From contig NZ_FCNY02000007.1 of assembly GCF_001544575.2 (NCBI RefSeq), positions 1 to 64,000 of the forward strand: a stretch of 64,000 nt of DNA, in the 5' to 3' direction. Of the stretch, positions 16,381 through 25,106 are shown in pieces (the stretch's first letter is position 1; the number at the start of each line of letters is the position of its first letter). Source of the DNA: Caballeronia cordobensis (GTDB lineage: Bacteria; Pseudomonadota; Gammaproteobacteria; Burkholderiales; Burkholderiaceae). A model generated the notes under the pieces. That model was not told the DNA's origin. It saw only the letters and a list, made by a program, of their open reading frames with translations, and did not search any database. Made by a program: the position numbers and the translations under genes.

Positions 16381-17970
16381 ATGGCCAGACGATACGACGC
16401 GGTGATCATCGGTGCGGGACACAACGGGCTCGTGTGCGGCGCGTATCTCGCGCGCAAGGGCTTTGCCGTGTGCCTGCTGGAGCGGCGCGAAATCGCGGGC
16501 GGCGCGGCGGTGAGCGAGGCCGTGTGGCCGGGCTATCGCGTCTCGACGGCCTCGTACACGCAGGCGCTTCTGCAGCCGCGCATCATCGAGGAACTGGAAC
16601 TCGCGAAGTACGGCTACGAGATCGTCGCGCCGCCGCCGATGCTGCATCTCTACGGCAACGGGCGCAGTCTCGTGTTCCGCGCGGATGGCGAGCAGTTGCG
16701 TGCGGACATCGCGCGCTTCAGCCGCGAAGACGCCGATGCCTACGGCGCCTATCGCGCGCACATGACGAAGCTCGGCAAAGTGGTTTCCGACATGCTGTGG
16801 GAGATTCCGCCCGATCCCGCCGATCACGCGTTGTCCGCGCGCGGCAAGCTGCTCGGTTTCGCATGGCGCTTTCGCGACATGGGCGAGCAGTTCTACGAGC
16901 TTTACGACGTGCTCACGCTGTCCGCGCGCGATTTCCTCGCGCGCTGGTTCCGCTCCGGCGAGATGATCGCGGCGCTCGGTTTCTACGCGTCGTGCGGCGG
17001 CGCGGCGACCAGCATCTGCTCGCCCGGATCGGCGTATGTGCTGCTGCGCGGCTTCATTCGCGACCATACGACGAGCGCGGGCCCGGCGGGTTTCGTGCGC
17101 GGCGGCATGGGCACGATCTCCGATGCGATCGCGGCATCGGGCAAGGCGCACGGCATGGAGGTGCGCTGCGATGCGCCGGTGGCCGAAGTGCTGATCGAAG
17201 GCGCGCGCGCAGTGGGTGTGCGGCTCGAATCGGGCGAACACATCGCGGCGGGCTGCGTGATCTCGAACGTTGCGACGAAGGTGCTGTTCCAGCGGCTCGT
17301 CAACGCGCGGCATGTCGCGCCACAGTTCCTCACGCGCGTCGGTCAGATTCGCGATCGTTCGACGGCGTTCAAGGTGCATCTCGCGCTCAACCGCCTGCCG
17401 ACCTTCACCGATTTCGACGCAGCGGCGGCGGGCTTTGTGTATCCGGCGCAAGTGCGCATCGGGCCGTCGGTCGAGTATCTCGAACGCGCGTGGGATGCCG
17501 CGAAATACGGCGAAATCTCGCCACATCCGGCGCTCGTCGTGATGACGCCGAGCGCGGTCGATCCGAGCGTCGCGCCGGCGGGCAAGCATCTCGTCAGCAT
17601 CTTCGGACAGCACGCGCCGTATGCGCTGCGCGAGGGAACATGGGAGACGCAGCGCGCGCGTCTCTACGACATCGTGATCGATACGCTCGCCGCGTATGCG
17701 CCGGATATCCGCGAATGCATCGACGATGCGCAGGTGCTCTCGCCATTCGATCTCGAACGCATTTTCGCGCTGCCGGGCGGGCACGTGCATCACGGCGAAC
17801 TGAGCGCGGACCAGATTTTCTTCCGGCGTCCGGTGCAGGGCGCGGCGGATTACCGGACGCCGGTGAAGGGCCTGTATCAGTGCGGCGCGTCGGTGCATCC
17901 GGGCGGCGGCGTGACGGGCGTGCCGGGACACAACGCGGCGCAGGTGGTGATGCGCGCGGAGAAACATTGA
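16381..17970 (+). CDS. FAD-dependent oxidoreductase, phytoene desaturase/PYROXD2-like
   Basis: 529 residues with an N-terminal dinucleotide-binding motif (VIIGAGHNGLVCGAYLARKG at about 8-27), the GGAA segment near residue 40 and the C-terminal FAD motif (PGGGVTGVPGHNAA). No signal peptide, so cytoplasmic. The gene is inserted 16 nt after the second permease and 13 nt before the ATPase, inside the transport operon, so it probably acts on the imported compound or its first product by flavin-dependent dehydrogenation. The exact reaction is not identifiable from sequence. Confidence 0.82.
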   Translation: MARRYDAVIIGAGHNGLVCGAYLARKGFAVCLLERREIAGGAAVSEAVWPGYRVSTASYTQALLQPRIIEELELAKYGYEIVAPPPMLHLYGNGRSLVFRADGEQLRADIARFSREDADAYGAYRAHMTKLGKVVSDMLWEIPPDPADHALSARGKLLGFAWRFRDMGEQFYELYDVLTLSARDFLARWFRSGEMIAALGFYASCGGAATSICSPGSAYVLLRGFIRDHTTSAGPAGFVRGGMGTISDAIAASGKAHGMEVRCDAPVAEVLIEGARAVGVRLESGEHIAAGCVISNVATKVLFQRLVNARHVAPQFLTRVGQIRDRSTAFKVHLALNRLPTFTDFDAAAAGFVYPAQVRIGPSVEYLERAWDAAKYGEISPHPALVVMTPSAVDPSVAPAGKHLVSIFGQHAPYALREGTWETQRARLYDIVIDTLAAYAPDIRECIDDAQVLSPFDLERIFALPGGHVHHGELSADQIFFRRPVQGAADYRTPVKGLYQCGASVHPGGGVTGVPGHNAAQVVMRAEKH

Positions 17971-17983
17971 GCGGAGCCTGACG

Positions 17984-19087
17984 ATGAACATGATCGAACT
18001 GAAACAGGTCTCGCGGCGTTACGGCGCGGTCCAGGCGCTTGCGCCGCTCGATTTCAGCGTGAAGCAGGGCGAATTCGTCACGCTGCTCGGGCCGAGCGGA
18101 TCGGGCAAGACCACGCTGCTTAATTTGATCGCGGGCATGGTGCGACCTTCGTCGGGACGCATCTTCGTGCGCGGCACGGATATTACCGATGCGCCGCCGA
18201 ATTCGCGCGGCCTCGGCATGGTGTTCCAGAACTACGCGCTGATGCCGCACATGACCGTGTTCGACAACATCGCGTTTCCGTTGCGCGTGCGCAAGCTGCC
18301 GAAAGACGAGATTCGCCGCAAGGTGAAGGACGTGCTCGATCTCGTGCGCCTGCCCGACATCGCGCAACGCAAGCCGAAGGAACTGTCGGGCGGACAGCAG
18401 CAGCGCGTGTCGCTCGCGCGCTGCATCGTCTATAACCCGGCGCTGATTCTGCTCGACGAACCGCTCGGCGCGCTCGATAAAAAGCTGCGCGAACAGATGC
18501 AGTTCGAGATTCGCCGGCTGCACGCGGAACTCGGCATCACCATGCTCAACGTCACGCACGATCAGGACGAAGCGCTGTCGATGTCCGACCGCATCGTGCT
18601 GATGAACGATGGCCGCGTCGAACAGATCGCGACGCCCGACGAGCTGTATCGCGCGCCGCGCACGGCCTTCGCGGCGAGCTTCATCGGCACGGCGAATCTG
18701 ATTGCGGGCACGGTGCACGACAACACCGGCGAGCACGCGCTCGTCTCGACGCCGCTCGGCATGCTGCGCGCCGCGATGCCTTCGCAGGTCGCGCGCGGCG
18801 CGGCGGTCAAGCTGCTGGTGCGGCCTGAAAGCGTGCGCATGATGGCCACGCCCGCCAACTCCGATCTCACGTTCGATACGGCCATCGCGGACGGGCGGCG
18901 GCATGCGGGCACGCTCGTCGATTCGATCACGCTCGGCAGCGTCGTGCGTCATCACGTGCGCCTGCCCGGCGACATGCAGATCGTCGTGCAGCAGCAGGGC
19001 AGCCGGCGGCCCGCGACGCATGCGCGCGGCGCGCCCGTCGTCATCGACTGGGCGCCGGAGGATTGCCAGATGATCCTGCAGGACTGA
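17984..19087 (+). CDS. ABC transporter ATPase, PotA type
   Basis: 367 residues: Walker A GPSGSGKT (36-43), signature LSGGQ (134-138), Walker B ILLDEP (155-160), switch histidine in NVTHDQDEA, and a C-terminal TOBE domain typical of Pot/Mal importers. It energises the two permeases encoded upstream. Separated from them only by the FAD oxidoreductase gene. Confidence 0.93.
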   Translation: MNMIELKQVSRRYGAVQALAPLDFSVKQGEFVTLLGPSGSGKTTLLNLIAGMVRPSSGRIFVRGTDITDAPPNSRGLGMVFQNYALMPHMTVFDNIAFPLRVRKLPKDEIRRKVKDVLDLVRLPDIAQRKPKELSGGQQQRVSLARCIVYNPALILLDEPLGALDKKLREQMQFEIRRLHAELGITMLNVTHDQDEALSMSDRIVLMNDGRVEQIATPDELYRAPRTAFAASFIGTANLIAGTVHDNTGEHALVSTPLGMLRAAMPSQVARGAAVKLLVRPESVRMMATPANSDLTFDTAIADGRRHAGTLVDSITLGSVVRHHVRLPGDMQIVVQQQGSRRPATHARGAPVVIDWAPEDCQMILQD

Positions 19088-19140
19088 ACGCATCGCGCGC
19101 GCGTCGCGACGATGCGCGCTCAAAGTTTCCGGAGAACAGC

Positions 19141-20781
19141 ATGAAGACACTGTCGTCGACCGTGGAGGACGAACTCGTCCGTCGAAAGCGTCAGGAGCGG
19201 CTCGCGCTGCCCGAATCGCTCGGCGAGTTCGTGCGCGAACAGGCCGCGCTTCACGGCGACAAGACCGCCGCCGTGTGGTTCGAGCGCGGCATCGGCATGA
19301 CCTATGCGGAGATCGACCGCGCGGCCTCGAAGCTCGCGGATTCGCTCGTGCGCCTCGGCGTGCGCAAGGGCTGTCACGTCGCGCTGATGCTGAAGAACAC
19401 GCCCGAATTTCCGCTGACGTGGATCGCGCTCGGTCGCATCGGCGCGGTGATGGTGCCGGTCAACACAGCCTATACGCACGATGAAATGAACTTCGTGCTA
19501 ACCGATGCCGACGCGCAATATCTCGTGATCGACGCGGAGTTTCTGCCGCGTCTCGCGGATGCGTCCGCGCTGCCCGGACTGCTCGCGTGGGAGCGCGTGA
19601 TCGTCGCGGGCGGCGGCGGGCATCCGCTGCAATGGCAGACGCTCGTCGATACGGGCGATGCCGCGTTCGCCGCGCCCTCCGCGGTTTCGCGCAACGATCT
19701 GCTGAACCTGCAATACACGTCGGGCACGACGGGCTTTCCGAAAGGCTGCATGCTGAGCCACGACTACTGGATGATCCATTGTCACGGCGCGGCGCGGCAT
19801 CGGCGCGGGCCGGACGCGGGCATCGAGAACGTGCTGATCTGGGCGCCGTTCTTCTACATGGACCCGATGTGGCAGTTCCTCATGACGCTGAAGCTCGGCG
19901 GCACCGCGTATATCGCGGAACGCATGAGTCTGACGCGCTTCATGTCGTGGCTCATCGACTATCGCATTCACTACTGCATCTTTCCCGAGCCCGCGCTGAG
20001 CCAGCATCCGGCTAGCGCGCGCGATGCCGACGTGTGCCTCAAATACATCAGCATCTACGGCTGGACGCGCCCCGCGCGCGAGGAAGTGCAGGCGCGCTTC
20101 GACGTGATAGCGCGCGAAGGTTTCGGCATGACGGAAGTGGGCACCGGCGCGCTCGTGCCCGCGTGGGCGCACGACAAGGCGCTCGAACGCACCTGCGGCC
20201 TGCCCGCGCCGTTTCGCGAGCTGCAGATTCGCCGCGAGGACGGCAGCGTCGCCGATGCCGATGAAACCGGCGAGCTGTGGATACGCGGACGCGGCATTCT
20301 GTGGGGTTACTACAAGCGGCCCGAAGCGAACGCCGAGAGCTTCGACGGCGAGTGGTTCCGCACGGGCGATCTGTTCCGGCGCGATGCGGACGGCTTCTAT
20401 TCGATCGTCGGCCGCATCAAGGAGATGATCAAGCGCTCGGGCGAGAATGTCTCGGCGACGGAAGTCGAGACCGTGCTGCGCAGCATGGACGCGATCGACG
20501 AAGCCGCCGTCGTGCCCGTGCCCGATCCGTTGCGGCGCGAAGAGGTGAAGGCGTATCTCAAGCTGCGCGACGGCCTTTCTCATGCCGATGTGCCGCCCGC
20601 CGCCGTGTTCGAGCATTGCGCGAAGCATCTCGCTGCGTTCAAGGTGCCGCGCTTTCTGCAATACGTGGACGGCGATTTCCCGCGCACGCCGTCGCGCAAG
20701 ATCGCGAAAAAACGGTTGATCGCCGAGACCGCCGATCCGTTCGCGCATACCTACGATCGTCAGGAATCGCGCTGGCGCTGA
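19141..20781 (+). CDS. AMP-forming acyl-CoA synthetase, CaiC-like
   Basis: 546 residues of the ANL superfamily. The AMP-binding loop YTSGTTGFPKGC, the GFGMTEVG segment, the hinge region RTGDLFRRDADGF and the C-terminal lysine motif TPSRKIAKKR are present, so both adenylation and thioesterification should work. Start at 19141 after a GGAGAA site; an open frame extends further upstream only by overlapping the ATPase gene. The overall pattern resembles carnitine/crotonobetaine-CoA ligases, which would suit a quaternary-amine substrate, but specificity is not provable. Confidence 0.87.
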   Translation: MKTLSSTVEDELVRRKRQERLALPESLGEFVREQAALHGDKTAAVWFERGIGMTYAEIDRAASKLADSLVRLGVRKGCHVALMLKNTPEFPLTWIALGRIGAVMVPVNTAYTHDEMNFVLTDADAQYLVIDAEFLPRLADASALPGLLAWERVIVAGGGGHPLQWQTLVDTGDAAFAAPSAVSRNDLLNLQYTSGTTGFPKGCMLSHDYWMIHCHGAARHRRGPDAGIENVLIWAPFFYMDPMWQFLMTLKLGGTAYIAERMSLTRFMSWLIDYRIHYCIFPEPALSQHPASARDADVCLKYISIYGWTRPAREEVQARFDVIAREGFGMTEVGTGALVPAWAHDKALERTCGLPAPFRELQIRREDGSVADADETGELWIRGRGILWGYYKRPEANAESFDGEWFRTGDLFRRDADGFYSIVGRIKEMIKRSGENVSATEVETVLRSMDAIDEAAVVPVPDPLRREEVKAYLKLRDGLSHADVPPAAVFEHCAKHLAAFKVPRFLQYVDGDFPRTPSRKIAKKRLIAETADPFAHTYDRQESRWR

Positions 20782-20799
20782 CGCTTTACGGAGTCGAAC

Positions 20800-21651
20800 A
20801 TGTTCGTGGATTTTTCGAGCCGTCCGCCCTCGCTTCAGTTCGATGGGCCCGCGACGCATCTGGCGAACTATCGCCGCGTGTACGAAGGTACCGAACGCGA
20901 GGCCGCCGTATCGAAGGACGTCGATCCGCTCGCGGATTATCTCGCGACCTACGCGCGCCTGGACGCGCGTCATGTCGTGCTGAAGGCGCGCGATCTGACG
21001 AGCACGTTCGGCGTGAAGATCGCCAACGAGGATGTCGCCGCGTTCTGCCGCGCGCATGGCGAACGGTATATCGGCTTCGCGGGCGTCGATCCGCATAAGG
21101 GCGATGCGGCCGCCGCCGAATTCGAAACGGCCGTGCGCGAACTGGGCTTGCGCGGGCTGAACGTGCAGGGCTTCGAGCACAAGCTGTGCATCGACGATCC
21201 CTTGCTCTTTGCGCTGTATGCGAAATGCGTGGAACTGGATGTGCCGGTGAACATCCATTGCGGCACCAACTTTTCGACGCACACCGCGATGAGCTACGGC
21301 CATCCCGCCGCGCTCGACCGCGTGATGATGGCGCTGCCCGATTTGCGCGTATGCGCGTCGCCGCCGGGCTGGCCGTGGGTGCAGGAACTGCTTGCGGTGG
21401 CGTGGCGGCATCCGAACGTGTGGATCGGCACGCTCGCCGTGCGGCCAAAGCTGCTCGCCACCGCGCACTCCGGCTACGAGCCCTTGCTGCAATACGGCCG
21501 CACCGTGCTCAAGAAACGCATGATCTTCGGTTCCGCCTTTCCGATGATGCCCGTCGACAAGGCGCTCGCGGAATTCGATGCGCTGCCGATGCCCGATGCG
21601 GTCCGCGAGGACTGGCGCGGCGGCAATGCGCTGGACTTTCTGGGGCGTTGA
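20800..21651 (+). CDS. Amidohydrolase-fold protein lacking canonical metal ligands
   Basis: 283 residues with the TIM-barrel layout of the amidohydrolase_2 family (ACMSD/oxalomesaconate hydratase relatives). Only the strand-5 histidine is clear (His153 in NIHCG). The N-terminal HxH is absent (MFVDFSSRPP), the usual histidine-glycine element is replaced by SPPG (187-190), and the family GSDxP motif reads GSAFP (244-248), losing the catalytic aspartate. It is the last gene of the operon, 18 nt after the CoA ligase. It may have a metal-independent or non-catalytic role. Confidence 0.75.
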   Translation: MFVDFSSRPPSLQFDGPATHLANYRRVYEGTEREAAVSKDVDPLADYLATYARLDARHVVLKARDLTSTFGVKIANEDVAAFCRAHGERYIGFAGVDPHKGDAAAAEFETAVRELGLRGLNVQGFEHKLCIDDPLLFALYAKCVELDVPVNIHCGTNFSTHTAMSYGHPAALDRVMMALPDLRVCASPPGWPWVQELLAVAWRHPNVWIGTLAVRPKLLATAHSGYEPLLQYGRTVLKKRMIFGSAFPMMPVDKALAEFDALPMPDAVREDWRGGNALDFLGR

Positions 21652-21723
21652 ATGCGCGCCGGTCCTTGCTGCCTCGCGTTTATCGCCGGATCGCCATCGA
21701 CGACGATCGCATTCTCGCCGCGT

Positions 21724-21915
21724 TCAGAACCCGACACCGACCCCCACACCCACTCCGCCGCCGAAGCCGCCGCCCCCGCCAACACCCACACCGATGCTGG
21801 GCCCGGGCGGGTAATAGCCCGGGCCGTACGCCGGGTCGCTATATCCATAGGGTGGCGCGGCAACGCATCCCGAGACTGCGAGCGCCAGCGCGATGAGGCG
21901 AAAAAGTTGGAACAT
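21724..21915 (-). CDS. Small glycine-rich lipoprotein
   Basis: 63 residues: a short signal peptide ending in a lipobox (AVSGC, Cys17), a Tyr/Pro/Gly-rich middle and a C-terminal run of alternating Gly and Val ending in GF. GGAGAACG upstream of the ATG at 21915 supports translation. Probably lipid-anchored in the outer membrane. Function unknown; similar tiny lipoproteins with VGVG tails occur in Burkholderiaceae. Confidence 0.7.
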   Translation of the reverse strand: MFQLFRLIALALAVSGCVAAPPYGYSDPAYGPGYYPPGPSIGVGVGGGGGFGGGVGVGVGVGF

Positions 21916-21986
21916 GATCGTTCTCCGGTGCACGAACTGCGCAGCAACAACTGGACCCATTCCGAACGTAGATCGGATGCCGCCGC

Positions 21987-23219
21987 TCAACCGGCGGTAC
22001 TGCCGCGCACGTCGATCTGGCGCAGGTCCGGCTTGAGCGCGTCCTGCAGCGGCGCGGCGCCGTCCGCATGGGTCAGTTGCCACTTCCGGAATACGCCCGA
22101 TGAATCCACGCTCCACGACTGGCCTGCGCCGTCCGCGACGATCGCGCGGGCGCCGCGCCGTTTGAAGGCGGGCGGCTTGCGCGTGCCGACGGGCGCATCG
22201 CGCTCGAACGAGAGGCTGCCTTGCTCATTGAACACGACGGCAAGCGGCCGCTCCGCCTGCCCGGATGCGCCGAGCGTGACGACCGCCGGCCCCGAGGGCG
22301 CGCGCAGCACCACGTCGGCGGGCTTGCGGCCGCTGAGGATCGCCGATAGCCGCGCGGACGGGCCGACGGGGTCGGCTTGTGTATCGGCTTGTGCATCGGG
22401 TTCGCCAGGCGCATCGCCGAGGCGCTTGCGCACGCGCGGCGGCGGCGAGTCGAGTGCGGCCGGTTCGGCCATGCCGTCGGCCTGCACGACGAGCATCACG
22501 TGCCAGTCGTCGGGCGTGTTGTTGTAGCGCGGCGCGAGCAAGACGAAGCGCAGTTGCGACGCGTCGAAGCCCGCTTCGCGCAGCAGCAGGTACTTGGCCA
22601 CCGCGAAGTCCTTGCAGACGCCGCTCTCGGCGAAGAGGCGCGCGGGCGGATAGTAGCTGCCGTCGGTGCCGTCGCGATAACGGACATCATTGATCAACGC
22701 GTTGGCCAATGTCAGTGCGGCGTCATCGCCGGCCTTCGCGCGCGCGTCGCGTACCTGTGACACGAGCCGGTTCCAGCCCGCGGGCCTCGATTGCCGATGC
22801 GCGCGCATCGCCTCGCGCAGACGCTGCACGCGCGACGCGCCTTCTGCGGACGGGCTCATGTCGTCGTCGAGCAGTCTGGCGGCGAACATCAGATTGCCGA
22901 CCTGCGCGAGTTGTGGCCGCAGTTTGCGGTTCGCTTCCCACCACGTCGCGCCGCGCAGCCGTTCGATGCCGAGGTCGAATGCGTCCTGCGCGGCTTCTTC
23001 GGCGTTATCCGGTTCGGGCTTGGGTTGCGCGGCAATCGGAATCGCGGCCGCCGCGGATGGCGCGGATGGCGCAGGCGCGACGGCCACTGCAACCGGACGA
23101 GCGATCGCGCCGCTCTGGACCGTCAGCGGAGACGGCTCGCCGCGCGAGACGCCGACGCTGTCGATCAGCGCGATCGCAACGATGCTGCACAGTAATCGAT
23201 GATGCAATCGCCCGGACAT
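21987..23219 (-). CDS. LapG-like transglutaminase-fold cysteine protease
   Basis: 410 residues. A signal peptide (about 1-27) and an Ala/Pro-rich linker precede a BTLCP domain. The triad Cys202 (GVCKDFAVAKY), His240 (DDWHVML) and Asp257 (ALDS) has the spacing expected of LapG, which cleaves large surface adhesins in the periplasm. A C-terminal extension of about 150 residues exceeds the usual LapG length. No LapD-like receptor or adhesin gene is nearby, so the target is unknown. It may be transcribed with the lipoprotein gene downstream. Confidence 0.78.
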   Translation of the reverse strand: MSGRLHHRLLCSIVAIALIDSVGVSRGEPSPLTVQSGAIARPVAVAVAPAPSAPSAAAAIPIAAQPKPEPDNAEEAAQDAFDLGIERLRGATWWEANRKLRPQLAQVGNLMFAARLLDDDMSPSAEGASRVQRLREAMRAHRQSRPAGWNRLVSQVRDARAKAGDDAALTLANALINDVRYRDGTDGSYYPPARLFAESGVCKDFAVAKYLLLREAGFDASQLRFVLLAPRYNNTPDDWHVMLVVQADGMAEPAALDSPPPRVRKRLGDAPGEPDAQADTQADPVGPSARLSAILSGRKPADVVLRAPSGPAVVTLGASGQAERPLAVVFNEQGSLSFERDAPVGTRKPPAFKRRGARAIVADGAGQSWSVDSSGVFRKWQLTHADGAAPLQDALKPDLRQIDVRGSTAG

Positions 23220-23636
23220 ACGATCCCCACGCTTCGGACTTCAAGGTTGCCCGGGCTGCCAACTGTGGCCAGCGCCGGGCGTTGCGCCGAAGATTGCACA
23301 TGACATGCCAGTCGCGGGTACCGGGGCGCGGGAAGCCGGAGAGCAAGCGGCGCGCGGCATGCGGGCCGATGAGGGGAAATCGTGACGTGGACCGTCAGGG
23401 TGCCAGGTGATGGATCAGGACCAACATATCGCGGCGTGTGTCGCTGGGGAGGCGACACGCGGCAGGGGCGCGGTGAGAATCGATCGGGAAGGTCTGACTC
23501 AGGGCAGATCCGCCGCCCTGGCGAGCGTGCCGCGCTCCACGACAGGCGCATCGAGCACGCTCTGATTCATAGGGGTTTTACCGGCTACCAGCGGCCACTT
23601 TGGACGGTCCATTCGCTGCGCATCAATGGCCGGCGC
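23220..23636. other. Intergenic region with two hairpins
   Basis: No convincing gene. Two stem-loops are visible: 23435-23461 (9 of 10 pairs, 7-nt loop) and 23500-23520 (CAGGGC/GCCCTG). Neither is followed by a T tract on either strand. They lie downstream of the outer-membrane factor gene and may stabilise its mRNA 3' end; the region must also hold the promoter for the protease gene. Confidence 0.4.
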
Positions 23637-25106
23637 TTACCGCAGTACCCCGCCCAATGCCGCGCGATCCCAGCCTCCGCCAAGTGCCTTGAGCAACTGA
23701 ACGCTGGCGTCGAGGCGGCGGGCGTCGAGGGTCTCGCCATTGCGTTCGTTGTCGAGCGCGATGGTTTGCGCACTGGCGACGTCGAGATAGTCGACCGCGC
23801 CCGCCTGATATCGATTCGTTGCGAGCCTGAGCGAGAGTTCGGCGGCGGCCGTCGCGCGCTGCTGGCTCTGTGCTTCCTGTGCGAGCGTGTTCAAGGCGCC
23901 GAGGTTGTCCTCCACTTCCTGAAAGGCCGTGAGCACCGTCTGCCGGTAATCGGCGACCGCGCCCCGATACTGCGCCTTGGCGCTGGCGAGCGCGGCGTCG
24001 CGGCGTCCGCCGTCGAAGAGCGTGCCCGTCAACTGCGTGCCGAGCGACCAGAAGAGACTCGATGCCGTGAGCCAGGGCGCGAAGAACGTGCTCTCCAGTC
24101 CCGCCGATGCCGAGAGCGTGAGATCCGGATAGAAGGCCGCATGCGCGACGCCGATCTGCGCATTGGCGGCGGCGACGCGCCGCTCCGCCGCCGCGATGTC
24201 GGGGCGGCGTTCGAGCAGTTCGGAGGGAACGCCTGCCGGAATGTCGGGCAACGTGACCGGATCGCTCTTGCGCGGCAGCGTGAACGAAGATGCCGGCACG
24301 CCGCACAGCGTTGCAATCGCGTCCTGCAATTGCGTGCGCCTGACGTCGATGTCGCTGTCCTGCGTGCGCGCGCTTTCGAGCTGCGTCCGAGCCTGCGCGA
24401 CGGCCGATGCATCGATCGCGCCATCGGCGAGTTGCTGCTGGAGGATGCGCAGCGCGGACGAATACGCGCTCACCGTATCGCCGAGAAGCTTCTTCTGACG
24501 ATCGAGCGAACGCAGATCGAAGTAATCGGCAGCGAGTTCGCTCGTCACGGAAAGACGCACGGCTTCGAGATCGGCCTGGCTCGCTTGCGCGCTGTCGCTT
24601 GCCTGCACGGTGGCGTCCTTCACGCGCCCGAACAGATCCGGCTCCCAGCTTGCCGCGAGGCCCGCCGAATAGTCCGGCACGGTCTTGCCCGCCAGCGAAC
24701 GATGCTGGAGATTCTGCGACGTGCGAAAGCGTTCCTGCGCGGCGCCCGCGCGCACCACGGGCGCATAGCCCGCGCGCTGATAGTCCACGAGCGCGCGCGC
24801 CGCCTGCAACTGCGCGACCGCCTTCTTCACGGTCTGGTTCGAGACGTTCACACGCGCTTCGAGCTGGTCGAGCCCGCTATCGCCGAACACGGTCCACCAT
24901 GCGCCGCGGGGAGCGTCATCGGCGGGCGTGGCGACGGTCCAGCCCGAAGGCTGCGCGGCCGCATAGTGCGCGGGAACGTCGACGCCGGGCCTGCTGTAAT
25001 GCGGCAGCGTCGAGCAGGCGGAGAGGGCGCCGGCGAGGCACGCGGCAAGCAGCGCGCGGGCGTGGACCGCAGAAGGTTCGAACATGATGTGAGTCCATTT
25101 ACGCAT
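23637..25106 (-). CDS. NodT-family outer-membrane efflux lipoprotein
   Basis: 489 residues from the first ATG, which overlaps the adaptor stop codon; an ATG at 25085 (MFEPSAV) is an alternative. The signal ends in a lipobox (GALSAC), followed by two OEP repeats typical of TolC/OprM-type trimeric channels. Last gene of the operon; it should form the outer-membrane exit duct for the RND pump encoded upstream. Confidence 0.9.
   Translation of the reverse strand: MRKWTHIMFEPSAVHARALLAACLAGALSACSTLPHYSRPGVDVPAHYAAAQPSGWTVATPADDAPRGAWWTVFGDSGLDQLEARVNVSNQTVKKAVAQLQAARALVDYQRAGYAPVVRAGAAQERFRTSQNLQHRSLAGKTVPDYSAGLAASWEPDLFGRVKDATVQASDSAQASQADLEAVRLSVTSELAADYFDLRSLDRQKKLLGDTVSAYSSALRILQQQLADGAIDASAVAQARTQLESARTQDSDIDVRRTQLQDAIATLCGVPASSFTLPRKSDPVTLPDIPAGVPSELLERRPDIAAAERRVAAANAQIGVAHAAFYPDLTLSASAGLESTFFAPWLTASSLFWSLGTQLTGTLFDGGRRDAALASAKAQYRGAVADYRQTVLTAFQEVEDNLGALNTLAQEAQSQQRATAAAELSLRLATNRYQAGAVDYLDVASAQTIALDNERNGETLDARRLDASVQLLKALGGGWDRAALGGVLR

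Noticed and set aside
23165..23551. A 128-codon minus-strand frame before the LapG-like gene
   Set aside because: Overlaps the start of the protease gene in another frame, has Arg/Pro-rich composition and no ribosome-binding site.
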